NCBI GenBank assembly: GCA_947034895.1
Contig: OX344763.1
Location: 62,825,093-62,889,092 of the forward strand
Length of the DNA stretch: 64,000 nt
DNA from: Rhytidiadelphus loreus
Taxonomy: Eukaryota; Streptophyta; Bryopsida; Hypnales; Hylocomiaceae
Reading direction: 5' to 3'
Below are positions 23,881 to 35,547 of the stretch, piece after piece. The notes under the pieces are model-generated. The model was given only the letters and a program-made list of their open reading frames with translations, had not been told where the DNA came from and searched no databases. Each line of letters opens with the position of its first letter. Position 1 is the first letter of the stretch. Position numbers and translations under genes: made by a program.

Positions 23881-25813
23881 AGTTCGGAGGACACTCCCGA
23901 TTTTTGGAGGAGATTCATCTACAAGGAACGGGGCACATAGGGTTGGGGGCTAATGATGATCCCCATTTCTGTGAGTAGACATATGGTCACTTTTGCATGT
24001 CCAGGGGGACCATTATGCTACCAATTCTTTTGGAGGAGAGTCACTTGCATAGAACTTGGCGCGCGCTGTGTAGGTGCTCGCAGTGCTCTCCATTTTTGGG
24101 GGGTTCCATTATGTAGAACTTTGAATGTGAACGGGTTTATTGTGTGCTCCCATTTCTTCTAGGACATTGAATACAAGATTTAGGGACATAGGGATGGATT
24201 TCATGATAGCTACCATTTTTGGGGGGTAACCATTGGCGGTTTAGGGTGCATACCGAATGTGAAGGACTGTGAGGTGGGGGTGCGGTGGGGTTTTCACTGA
24301 TGCTCCACATTTTTTTCATTGACAATGCATGTCATTTGCAAACTACAGATAAATTTCCTTTATGTAGTTGACTAGAAGTATGTGCGGGGTGGAGGGATAT
24401 TCGAGGGTAAATGGTGAAATCAAATTTGGTCCAAAAAGGAGTATATACATTATGTCTTTGGAATCCTAGATACACTAGACACACTAGATGTAGAGAGAAC
24501 CAATTTGTCAAATGAAAAGCAATCCTCGGGTTCGGTGCATGATAGTTTGTCTTTTTACGACCACCAAAAACAGTTTACCTTAGAGTTCAAGGAAGTCTTT
24601 CATTGTAGAGTCGAACATAAAAAAATTGATTGCCGAAAACGCAATGTTCAAGGTTTAGGAGAATTCTGTGTTCCAATGCGAGTCCGGTAGTGTTTTGTGC
24701 GCTAGCTCAGAAGCGGGGCGACTGTTTGTAGGGTTTAGGCGTGCATTTCGAAGATGGCTTTGTGCTCAGGCTTTTGGCGATTCAGAACTTTACACGTGAG
24801 TAACGCAATTATAGGGTGATGAGTGTAAGGTGATGTTCTAGTGGGTAGGGTTTGAGGGCTATGATTGCCAAGCCTCGGCTAAGCTGGGCGTACACTCACG
24901 CGACTGTAGGGTCATATTAGGGAGGAGGCGAAAGGCGACTCACTTATGGACGTTGGGAACTGGATGTCAAGTCCGCTGCGGTCGTGCTGCACAATCACAA
25001 CGGCGAGGGCGCAATTTTGCGAGGCTCCCACAGGTTTAGTGACCCTCCCCTTCAACTTGTCTTGTTTTGTTTTCTGTTGGCTTTTGGTTTCCGCACTAAG
25101 TCAGAGTCTACCTCGTGGCCCCTCTTGTGCAAAGAATTCTTGTCGAATTTTATGCGTTGTAGAGGAAATAGGACCTCGAAGAAAGGTAGAAATTTTGGGC
25201 TCTGCTGCTGTAGGGTCGGGGAGTGTAGGAGAGGATGGCCTGTAGTATAGTGTGGCTGGTCTTCTTAACGAGTTAGGGCTTCGAAACACTACCAATAATG
25301 GCGGAGAATGGCAGGTGATGAACTCCATTCTTATTTAGTTAAGCAACCAGGGGTTCTAGTTAGTGAAGTTTGCAAAATTTATTCAAGACGACACATTGCG
25401 AGCGCTGTAGGATACGTAGTTTGGTGGACACTAACGCGAAGCATGCAACTTTCGTTCCAGGGCTTCCTTTAGGTATCCCGATTTCTACTTCTACTACCGG
25501 CCAGTGTTTCGTTGGGGTGAGGTGATTGCATACCGCAACTGGTTCACTACAGCAAACTCTGGGCGAAAGGTGACTTTTTGTTGTGAAATGGGAAAGTCGA
25601 AAATGGATGCGCGCACACGCGAGGCAACGACTTTGGAAGGGACGGAACAGAGTGGCAGCGGCAGCGACGCTGATTTCAAGGTGTGTGAAAATCTTTCTTC
25701 CCGCCACACCTTCGCTCACTTCCGTTGCAATTTCAGTTCATTTTCTCTGCCGATTTTTGGGTTGCCACAATGGCCCACACTCGTACAAACACTGAAAACT
25801 GGCTTCGCGGTAG
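23881..25813. other. MULE leader region, no clear gene
   Basis: From 23881 to about 24320 a G-rich degenerate repeat recurs at irregular 60-125 bp spacing (CTCCCATTTTTGGGGGGT-like phrases near 23893, 24090, 24150, 24210). From 24500 to 25800 the composition becomes GC-richer and short frames open, but none shows a recognisable domain. The promoter and 5' exons of the Ulp1 gene may lie here. Confidence 0.4.
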
Positions 25814-26820
25814 GTGCTGGATCGCGGTTTCGGGGCCATAGCGGCTCCAGGGACTGCACGGTCGGGTTTCTTCAAGGAGGTGACGATCGACACTCGGCGG
25901 TTCAATGTCAATTACGGGAGTCGCCAAGAGTTCATGAGGTTGCTCGACGAGTGTTTGACAAGGGCATGGACCAACATTCGCATCTTGAATAACCCCAGTA
26001 GGAAGTTCTGGAGGTGCATCCATTGCTAGAATGAGAGCTTCAGAAACAAGATGCGGCTTAATAAACATTGCTGGGATTTAGAGTGTCCTACCGTGCGGGA
26101 TGAGACGGGCAACCGCCGTCGCATGCTGCCCTACCCGGACTAGAGAAAAGGCTAGGGAAGACATTGGAGGTGTACCGGACTGGGAAGGCAGACGAGGTCG
26201 AGGCGAAGATTTGTGGAGCCCCCACGCGAGGAAAAAAGGCCAGACAAATGGCAGTTGGGCCCGAAGGCAATGAGGACACAGAGGACACGGGACGATGAGA
26301 TAAGCGCTTAAAAAAGAGGGAAGACACTCCTGACACTGAGGAAGACAACAAGCGCTCGGAAGAGGAGGACGACAGCGAACCCGAAACAAGACGGCGGAAG
26401 GAGAAGAAGTGGGCCAAGGAAGACGCGGTGCAAGTAGATGACAATAACTTTAGAGTGGAGACAAGGCAAACGCGCACATCGGTGGCAAACGGGGCTGAAA
26501 CCCCTACGGGAATGAAAACTTGCACAAGCACGAGGGGGACCGTCCGCACACTTCCTGCGCCTGCCAATGTCGCCAGCAGTGTTGAAAAGGCACCACACGG
26601 TAGTGTTTTGGGCACACCCAGAGTGGATCCTATGTGGGAGAAACATGGAGACCGGCCGCCGATACTACCACAACTCCGAGACGTGTGCGGAAGTTCTTCG
26701 GATGCCAACCTCGACCGGCCCATGACATGTGCCTGAAGTGGGATTGTTTCACTGGCTAAATTTGTGCAAGAGAAGTTGGACCGGCTGAAGACGAATGCGG
26801 CTAGACTTGGTATAGCAAGG

Positions 26821-27060
26821 CCGAAGAAAGACTGGTCTTGAGTTGTTGGCGTCGCTCCTAAATCGGAGTCGAACACGGAACTGAAGAAAGACTGGTCCCG
26901 AGTTGTCGGCGCCGCTCCAATGTCAGAGAAGGGGCCGCAACCAAAGAAAGACTGGTCTCGAGTTGTTGGCGCCGCTCCAAATCCAGAGCCGTGGCCACAA
27001 CGGAAGAAAGACTGGTCCCGAGTTGTCGGTGCCACTCCAAATCTAGACCTGTGGCCGGAA
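26821..27060 (+). repeat. Four exact-period 60-bp repeats coding KKDWSRVVGAAP
   Basis: Units start at 26821, 26881, 26941 and 27001. Each encodes 20 residues: KKDWSRVVGAAP followed by a variable 8-residue spacer ending in Pro/Lys. The Trp and the Arg-Val-Val-Gly core are constant, apart from one CGA-to-TGA stop in unit 1 (26839). The repeats are in frame with the rest of the Ulp1 gene and look like a short protein-interaction or substrate-like motif; their role is unknown. Confidence 0.85.
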
Positions 27061-29769
27061 CCGAAGGGGTTCAGAACTCCTAGGTCACCTGCACTACGCC
27101 GAAACACTGTGTAGGTTGTTGCGTCCCCTAACAGCGTTGAAGACATGGTCGAAACAGAGTTGCACTTAGATGACGATTTCGAGACCACGGACCCGGGCGA
27201 GGTGCTGCAGACGTTGGGGGGAGTCTATTCAACGCCCCAACCAAGCCCGGATGAAGCCAACGACGGATACGCTGAACACCTTGACGCAATTCTCTCGTAG
27301 GAGCCACATCTTGAACCTGTGGCGACGAAGACACGAGACCGCCCCCCGAAACCAGTTCGGGCAGATACTACGACGCCACAAAGCACTCCGGCGAACAAGA
27401 AAGCAATTGGGGTATGCACGCTACCTAAAGGGAGAAAACAACTTTCTATGAACACAACAAGGGTCCCATCCATATAGACGCCGACGGATATAGTGACTTG
27501 GACTGGTAACTATGAAGGTAATGCTGCAATCCAGACTTATTGGATGTGTGGTCTAGGTGCACCAAAACACAGGGTGTATTACTTGGAGTTGGCGAATACA
27601 ACGTCAGGTCGAGTAGAACGACTTGACAGGGATGAGCGTGAAGTGAGGATGGCAGCTAGAGTCAAGGCCGACAAGATGGCTGCATCGTGGCCGAAAGTAC
27701 CTGCTCTAGTGTCTTGTGACTCCCCAGACTTCATCGAACTCCTGAAAGTAAGGCCGAACTTGCTCCCATTTGACTACTATGGCATGATGGGTCCGGATTT
27801 CAGTTGTGCCTTTTAAGCATCGTGGGATGACGGGAGTTTCGAAGACGCAACTCAAAAGTGCACGACTTGGTGGATGTGCGTGGCCAAGGTTAGAGCAACT
27901 TCATGTTGACCTACACGGCTTTTCTGTCGACAAGGCACTGTGTCTTCCTTGCGCGCTAAACACCGCAGTGCTCACTTTTAGGATGCATTGGTTTGTACTT
28001 TGTTGATTTGTACGCTGTGTAAGCTTCTAAGAACGAGGGCAACCTTTTTGGACAGGAAGAAGATTACCCTGGGGTCGGAAAGGCGATTGGGCGCGCCGTG
28101 TACTCGATATGCCATAGCATGAAGTACGGGAAAGAACCGCCGGATGTGGAATGACTTGCCAAATACTTGCAGTTCATAAGAGACAAGGAGACATATGAAG
28201 ACAGGTGCGCCAAGTCACTTGCAGAGCTTCGACACCGGTAGGAGTGACTTGAGTCGGAGTCCGTGCTCACGTTTGAACGGGACACAGCAATGCATCACGA
28301 AACGGTTACGTGGGATTGGTGCCCCCTATGGTGGGTAGTGTCGCAGCGCAATCTTCTCCAGAAGATGCCCCCACTGCCTTGGCGCCACGATAGTAAGCTC
28401 CATCGTCCTCTGAGTCCTGCGGTTAGTGTTTTAAGATGTTGGAGGGAGTCTCAGTGCATTGCAGTCAGTGCCTGTAGTGTGTCAATGTCTTAGGGTGGGA
28501 GTGCACTTGCATTGACAATACTGCTTGCCATGCAGTTGAAGAGGCTGATGAGGTCCGGCGCAAGCTGTTGGCTGAGAGAGTTCTACGTCAGAGGCCCCCC
28601 TACTTTGTCAGGGTGTTGCGGATAGCACTGAACAGCTCCTTCGGGAGATTTCGCCAGATGACGTGTCCCTTGTTTGGCGTGAGTAGGCAGTCAGTCCGGT
28701 TGATGTGCAAGACGAGCAGTGCCCTCATGCGCGCCCTATTTGTGTTCACGTTCGAGGCACCTTTCCGTTTCGCTGGGATGGAGGAGTGGGAGTCCGATGT
28801 CGTTCATGCCACCGTTGTAAAGGTCGCTCAACTCGTGTGCAAAGGGAAGGAGGAGCGCGTCCTTGACGGAATCATGGAGTAGGTGGAGAACGTCCGTGCG
28901 CGTGCTTTGCAGGACTTGGCGCTTCATCACCCTGACACATTTCGGACTTCCTGGATGACTTCCGTGCACGAACACTGGGGGGACCAATCAAAATAGTGGG
29001 GCAGGTGCCATTGTATGCGTGAGGACTTGGACATCGGGAGGGTGGCGGACGAGACAGTGCCGACATGGGTTGTGAAGGTGAAGGATACACGAGAAAAAAT
29101 CCTGGAACTTGTGCATTCGTTGGATGTGGCAATTGACGAGGATGACAGGGCGGCTTGGGTGGCGCAGTTGACTCACACTCAGACGTCCCACGCGGCACGC
29201 CGTGAGGAGCTATCTCCGGGCCCAGTTGTGACGCCTGTGACCTTGGAGGCCGAGATGGAACTCGTGTAGGACCCTGGATCCAACAGCAACAGCTTCAGTG
29301 TTTCGCAGTTGCGGAGATCTGTCATAGTGGACGACATTCAGATGTAGGACTTGCACCTAGACAGCCTTCAATCGTAGTTGACTCTGCCGACTCAAGTCGA
29401 AGTCCTGGGATTGCACCTGACTCTACAGAATCTCGTGGGGATTATTTGCACACAGAACGCAGAGTTGAAAGACATAGTGGACATGGTAAGGTCCACTCCA
29501 TGGAGCCTATCCGAGGCCTTTGACGATATTTTGAATACGCCCGAATCGTCGAGCGCAGGGCGTGATCGGGATAGCGATGGCGAGCCCATGGGCAAGGTGG
29601 CTGTCCTGCTAGACGATTCTGACACAGCTACTAGAATGTGTCATCGAAAGACCGTGACGTTCGCCCCCTCGCCCATTCCCCATGCGAAAGCAAAGTCTTG
29701 GTGTAAAATTTCTATCCCTGCGGCGTACGATCACTTCCGCGTGGACAAACTACTGGATGTGTTGCCAAG

Positions 29770-29852
29770 GTACGGCCTCTTGTTTTCACGTGCTCCTTTC
29801 TTTTGTGAGAACGTGCACTTTTCCTGAGTTGTGAAACCCAGATTGAGGTTAG
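29770..29852 (+). other. Predicted 83-nt intron in the Ulp1 gene
   Basis: The donor AAG|GTACGG and acceptor GGTTAG|TGC join the frame that runs through 29378-29769 to the frame of the protease domain (30043 onward). The splice splits an AGT serine codon. Without it the helical part would end 19 codons further on at a TGA. The alternative acceptor AACCCAG at 29840 does not connect to the protease frame. Confidence 0.6.
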
Positions 29853-30648
29853 TGCTCACTCGTGTGGAATTGCCACTGTACCTTACAAGAAGGGCACGGG
29901 CAATGCGGATATGGGGACGCTCAACTTCTACGCCAGTGAGTGGGACTCCCTACCTATTCCTATCAAACAGATTCAGCAGCTCAGAAAGATAAAGCGATTT
30001 CTGGGTCTCTAGTGGAGCCTGAACGAGGAGGGCTGTGGCCGAGTGTACGTGGCGTCATCTTTCATGCAAGGCCCTCTTCGTAAGGCGTGGGAGGCGCGCT
30101 CGAACGATGCACTCTTGAAGTGGGGCAGGGAGTATCTTGTGCCGTCACGAATTTATAGAGAGGGTACCCCGAAGGAGGTGTTGGTTCCATATGTGAGTGG
30201 TTTGCACTGGTCTTTATTAGTTTTCACAAAGGCGGTTGTCTTTCACCTAGATAGTACCGGCCAACACACTGAACCACACGACGTGGAGTATTTGAGTCGC
30301 GTGCATAAGGTGTGGGAGCTGCTACATGACCCTCCACTGACTTTGCCCTCTGTTGTGTCCTCGCCCAAGTGTTTCACACAGATTGGCAGCTACGAATGTG
30401 GCTTTATTGTTCTTCGTCACGTGGAGACCATCCTCCGAATCTTCCATGGCGACCACCCCGTTATGGACACCGCTCGGGCGAAAGCCATGTTTGAGCACCA
30501 GATTGCATCACCAGAACGCGGTCGGGAGTTGCACCTGAAAGTCCTCGCCGCAGTGGCAGACAAGTTGGCATCCACCTCGGATGCACATGAGCCTCTCCCC
30601 CGCACACTATACCAGCCGGAGTTGGAAGAGAGCCGTAGTGAATTTTGA

Positions 30649-31602
30649 AAGACGAGTAGGGTCGAAACAGTTGAGCTATAGAAGTATGAGTAATAGAATC
30701 CGCGGTTTAGGGATATTGGTGGGCCTTGTGATATTTTCTTTCGGTTGTTAACGCAGAGGTTGTAGGAAACATACAGAATACAATATTACCCTATGAACGA
30801 ACTATTTTATACGCTGCTCCCGTCCGCAGATGTATGTAAATTATGATGCCTAGTATTTGCGCAGAAACATACATATTTGCCTGTATGGAGTCTGGATTTT
30901 AAAGTTTCCACACACTGAACATTTTCATGCAGTTTTGGTCCTACCCAAGAAGTGCACGGTTGGCGTGATGTCTTGCGAGCTCGGCCAAACGTGTGAAGAT
31001 TAGAAAACAGTCGTAATTGGTGCCTATTCGACATTATTTCAAACATACACTCCGTCCGGAACAGTGGACCAAAAAAGAATCAATTGAACGGAACCAGTTC
31101 TTTAGAGTTGCAGCCATACATTACATGAACGATCGTGTCAGGAACTATAGGTGAATTTGATTTAGTCCAGCAGTCCTATATCCCTTGGGCATTGGGATAA
31201 AATGGCCAAAGACTCAACGCACGACAGTGAACTCGAAACATTGGTCCGCTTAACATGGGCATTGCCTTTGCGTGACAAGACGGACAATGCCGCACACATG
31301 GTAACCCCTATTGACATGAGCTGTTGCCTTTCATCAATGTAGGTATCACTATCGACACTAAGTGAGTCAAGAGGTCACAAGTTATCGGTATCGAAACATT
31401 GGAGGTCGTGTGCGAATACCGAGAAGTATAGTTTAGTGTTTTGTTTGAAACAACAAAGTGTGTGCATCATCTAAACTCAAACGTTAGCATGATCAAGAAG
31501 TCAGTTCTAAAACATTTTATTGCTAAAGAACCTGAACTTCCACACCCAATATCCTTAACTATGAGAATGAAAAGTTACTGGCCCCAACTTGTAGGGTACA
31601 GG
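30649..31602. other. 3' spacer of the Ulp1 gene, no gene
   Basis: No coding features. This is the region between the converging MULE genes; element E inserted at its right end (TSD 31598-31602). Confidence 0.6.
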
Positions 31603-32706
31603 TGTCATACCCGCAGTACTGTAGTAAGCGCTCTTAACCACAACAACGTGGTAAGATGACACGGAATATCGTCCCAGGGAACCCCAGAGGGTGTTCTAAA
31701 CTCTTTTTTATCCAGTTAATGTGAATAACTTCAAATATCACTCTCCACCCGGATTCTACAACTTTCCGGACTCTCTACCGGATCCAGATCTCACCCGTCA
31801 CCAAATCTGTAACTCCAAACACACGGGTTTTGTTACCTCTATTTTACCTTCAAAGGGTCCTCACTTACTTTTTGAGAGGGGTAGGGACACCACCACTCCT
31901 TGTATCTCACTTTAACTCTAACTTTCTAATGACACGGACCCAAAGAACTTTCCGTCACAACCAAGGTACAGACTAGCTAACCCTCACAACTTCGAATTTC
32001 TCCAGAAGCAAGTCACTCAGAATACAACCCGACCCCCCTTGCTACAACGACAGATACAGAACTTACCTGGAAATTGAGACGGGGTTCGGTACCAGAATTC
32101 CAACTTGTATTTGTAAACTGGCGGAGCTTTCCGGGTGAGTGGGGTTTTTCCACAAACGGTCGCTTATCTCCGCACAGAACCCTCCCTGGCCTTCCGGACT
32201 CGCACCCACACCACCAACACCGGACTCCGCACAACTTCCTTCACAACACTAAATCCCTTCCTTGGACAAACACACAGTTCACAGACTCGGGAAATCCTGA
32301 ATCCGGACTCCTCCTTACCACCTCTCTACTCTTAAGCCACAATTGTCAAGCATGCGCCCAAGCAACCTTAAAAACTCCCAAGGAAAAAGAAAGCAAGGAT
32401 CCACAAGAAAACTAAGGCAATGAGTGAAAAGACAATAAAATTGCAAACATATATTTACTGCTCAAAATAAGGAATAGCAAGAAAAGGAATGAGGGACCAC
32501 AAGCGGTCCCTTCCTTTTAAAAGAAAAACAGCATGCCGGAAAACCTGTGGAAAGTGCCGCTTCGCCCAATCCTAAACTGCCCTAAAAATCCGGGCGGATA
32601 AGTTAATTGAAACTTCACCCTGAAAATCCGGAATCCGGGTTCTGCATGAAGACCTGGAACTCCTAGTCTAACAAAATGGTAACTGGAAAATTACCAGTCT
32701 AACTAC

Positions 32707-34572
32707 CTACTTTCTCTTACGCGGTTTCTTCGAACTGCTGTTGAAACCTAACTGACTTTGAGTGTTGGTCTTGCCTTGGGGTGTCCGGAGTGATGCCCGG
32801 GTGATGATGGACGTTTTTCGGACAAAGGGACTATCAGAGTCCGTCTCATCCGTGTGGACTAAAGTCCAGTCCGCTTTCTCCAAAGAGTGCGGATCTTCCT
32901 CTACCTCTACCTCCTCCGAGATCTCAATGGGAACCGGATCTGGTGTACACATTGGGGCGAGCGGAGGGGGTTCGATGTCATCAAACTGCTCCGGATGTGT
33001 ATGCGCCAAATTCTACACAAGCTTGATCCGAGCGTCCAGACTACTCCGGACCGGCATCCCCGGATCCGGAAATACGGGACTCTGCCCTCCTACGCTGACA
33101 ATGTTCAGCAGAGACCCAAACTGACCTGTCCGTTTCGCGGGTGAGATGGGGGGTTGAGTTGACGAAGTGGCAATGACATCCGGGACTTCCGGAAATCCAC
33201 CGAAGTCGAGGGGCTTGTTCGGATCCAGGTTCGCTATCATGGAGTGGAACTCCTTCAACGACGCCTCCATTCTGCCTGACATTTCCACCATAATCCGGAC
33301 GATCTTTGTGTTGGTGAGGGCCGTGGACGTCTTCTGCATTTTGTCATAAAAGGCCGCCTTGTGGTAGAAGTCGGCCGGACTCACCATCCACTTCTGGAAG
33401 GTCTGGAATGCTTGGTAGGCCTTCTGCGTCACCTCCTGAGAGTGGTGCAGATCCCCTTCCGTCCAACTCAGCTTCCCCTTGAGCTCCTCCTGTTCCGTCT
33501 TGAGTTTCCGGATCTCCGTCCTCATCTTGTTCCATTCCGACTCGGGCGGCAGCATCTTCAGTACGTCCAGAAGGTTTTGTGGTTTGCAGTGCATCACGTC
33601 CGCGAACTGGAGTACGATCTCCGCGAGCCTGTCGTGGTACATCTTCGCGGTCCGGAGCCACTCTTCTCCGCACTCGAAGAAGTGTGGTCCTTCCCATTCT
33701 TTTGTATCATGTGCGAGGAAGGGACCCGGAAATTTACCTTTGGTTGCCGGATCCGTAGACTTCCGTCTCCAGCTTGCAGATGCCTCCTCCCGTTCCTCCT
33801 TCTCCCTTTGTGTCAGCTTCTATTTCAGCTCTACCTTCTCTTCCTTCACTTCCGGCTTGACGTCCTCGTCCTTGTTCTCAAACTCTTGCATCTCCGGCTC
33901 CTCGTCATCCGTGTAGTTGCATTGCAGCATGATCAATCCAGTCTCATAATCCATCGACTCGTCTTTCGTCAGCAGTTCCCGGTGCTGGTACAGGTGGAGG
34001 AGATACATGCTGAGCGGGTTCGGCTTATTCTTTGTCAGGTTTCCAATGCACCGCCCCACTACATTCGCCATGACCCGACCCTAGTGAACGACCCGGTTCT
34101 GGAATGCCCTGAATATCGTGTTGGCCATCGTGACCGTAACTCGGAAACTCTTGTCCGGATACAGAATTGGCAGGAGAAACCGGAGCAGTCGCTTGTGTCG
34201 CTCGTCCCGACAATCCTTGATGGCGTAGCCTTCCTTCAGGTGCGGCGGATTCATGAACTTGTGCTAGTGATACTGGTCCGTTCGGGCGGCGAATCCGTTT
34301 CCAGATTTTGGAAACCCGTAAACCTCCGCCCACAACTCCTCCGTCCATTGGTCCGGATGCCCTCGTACGGTCTGGTCGTATTGATTCGGTGCGCCCACCG
34401 CCAACTCTCGGAGGACCTGGTCACTCTAGACGTTCCAGGGTTTCTTCAGCAAACCTGTACACCCCAAGACCTTCAAATCGTCCTCTAACAGACAAAGGTG
34501 CAGCGTATCCGTCGAAATTACCGGACTAATTTTCCGGGCTGGGACTGTATACCACGTACTAACCCTTGCCAT
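32707..34572 (-). pseudogene. NTIF-motif gene of element E: one 622-codon frame, five TAG
   Basis: From ATG at 34572 (MARVSTWYTV) to TAG at 32707 a single frame of 622 codons has no frameshift. The only interruptions are five TAG codons at 34426, 34264, 34081, 33820 and 33013. Order of parts: N-terminal block with GYAIKDCRDERHKR and VTVTMANTIFRAF (about residues 115-165), LLHLYQHRELL, an acidic patch (TDDEEPEMQEFENKDED), a coiled coil (KMRTEIRKLKTEQEELKGKL, then HKAAFYDKMQ), a Pro-rich linker (TQPPISPAKR), and a Ser/Lys tail ending KKPRKRK that resembles a nuclear localisation signal. The family is unknown to me and has no visible active site. At three TAG sites the F copy has CAG (two) or TGG (one), so they are secondary. 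The TAG at 33820 is shared with F. Confidence 0.75.
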
Positions 34573-34678
34573 CCGTCTCACCTCTCCTAACGCCGTAACC
34601 CTAACTCACCACACTTTCTCTCACTATCAACTAGATGCGGAGCAACTGAAAGAGGGCGAGAAATGAGGAGGAGTTGGG

Positions 34679-34687
34679 TTTATATAC
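34679..34687 (-). promoter_or_regulatory. TATA box of element E gene
   Basis: The minus strand reads GTATATAAACCC, 107 bp upstream of the ATG at 34572. Element F has GTATATATAT at the same distance from its ATG, and the leader between (CTCCTCATTTCTCGCCCTCT) is conserved in both copies, so promoter and 5' leader appear to be kept as a unit. Confidence 0.55.
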
Positions 34688-35006
34688 TATTCCTGCGCCC
34701 AATGTTCAAAACAACGGGAACGCAGGCTACAGAACGTTGTAATGTATCCCTAGTCTATCGCTGCAAGCTACTGTATTTAATGACTGCATTCCGGGTTCCT
34801 GTGTTCCGGCTCCTGAATCCGTCCACCCGGATGTCAAGTTCCGTTATGCTCCCGTACTAGTTCCGGAATTAAGTCTAAAGTAGTTCTAAGGATTTATTTG
34901 TTTCCGTTAGTCTATGCCTAAACTAATTTTTTTCAAATTTGTATTATTTTAATTTCTTCTACTCTATTAGGATCCGTCCTAAGCTATTATGGATTTCGGC
35001 AACAGG

Positions 35007-35547
35007 TAGTGTCATATATGGACCCTGTAGTTTTCAATGCTCCGTAATGTCCCTCCCTAAAACCCTCTGCATATGAGATGACACTAGTTCTTTTAGACGT
35101 ACTTGGCAATTGTGCTAACCCTTGATTCATTCACATGTAAATGAGATCTAGCATGTAGGACACTAGCTGTTGGCTACCAACTTAGCATCGTGTCCAGAAA
35201 TGCTGAAAATTAACTTTTCCCAGACGAGTGTCTGAGAAAAGAGGGAAGAAAGTAAGATTAAAATCCCTTCAAATTCAGGGGGAACTTCATGTCCATCGAA
35301 ATTGGAGATAATTTAATCCTTCACTAAGGCTGTATGAACCTATTTGAAGTTCGGTCTTCTGCGCGAACATTGTTGCGTTGTGTCAGTTCCTAAAATCGCA
35401 TCCCGGACCCGTTTAGTTGTCTTAGTTGGCGTTCCTGACTACTGCAACATAGTGTCCGAATTCATTGTTACTGAACAAATGTCCCCTCGCCGAAACATTG
35501 GCCAGATAGAGAATTGTAACCCTACATCTTGTCCGTCCCTGCCTCGA
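35007..35547. other. MULE spacer after element E, no gene
   Basis: About 540 bp between the right TSD of E and the 3' end of the transposase gene. No coding signal is seen. Confidence 0.6.

Larger units (their letters stand above)
25814..30648 (+). pseudogene. Ulp1-like (C48) cysteine protease gene of the MULE, decayed
   Basis: The C-terminal domain (29853-30648) carries the Ulp1/SENP catalytic set: His in GLHWSLLVF (codon at 30205), Asp in HLDSTG (30250) and Cys in QIGSYECGF (30397), with the oxyanion Gln six residues before the Cys. This family cleaves SUMO or related conjugates; what the MULE copies cut is not settled. Upstream, 25950-26100 has a C-x2-C ... H-x3-C zinc-finger-like piece, 26160-26430 a charged linker, 26821-27060 four 20-residue repeats, and 28050-29770 a long helical region. 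A GT-AG intron at 29770-29852 joins the last two parts. Within the traceable frame I count nine TAG (27112, 27298, 27475, 28880, 28994, 29267, 29345, 29375, 30010), three TGA and one TAA; frame breaks lie near 26110 and 27820-28050. The true start is uncertain. Confidence 0.8.
31603..35001 (-). mobile_element. Element E: TG...CA single-gene element nested in the MULE
   Basis: The element is 3399 bp. It starts TGTCATACCCGCAG and ends GGATTTCGGCA, with the perfect duplication ACAGG on both sides (31598-31602, 35002-35006). It matches element F (52604-55989) along its whole length, including the first ~1 kb of non-coding sequence (GTAAGCGCTCTTAACCACAAC against GTAAGCACTCTTAGCCACAAC) and the end (GGATTTCGGCA against GGATTCCGACA). 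No internal direct repeat of the ends and no retroviral enzyme is present. It sits between the 3' ends of the two MULE genes, so it is younger than the MULE insertion. Confidence 0.88.

Noticed and set aside
26088..27188. 366-codon minus-strand frame
   Set aside because: It is the antisense of the Ulp1 gene repeats; its repeated GATPTTRDQSF-type phrases mirror the + strand units.
33361..34488. 375-codon + strand frame
   Set aside because: It is the antisense of the E gene; the minus frame carries the family motifs and is shared by five copies.
32707..34572. TAG as a reassigned sense codon
   Set aside because: CAG and TGG are found at the same sites in the F copy, TAA and TGA also occur in sister genes, and most genes here have frameshifts. 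Decay by deamination explains it more simply.
31603..35001. Element E as a complete LTR retrotransposon with two LTRs
   Set aside because: Neither end recurs inside, and no primer-binding site, polypurine tract or enzyme domain was found. The same holds for C, D and F.
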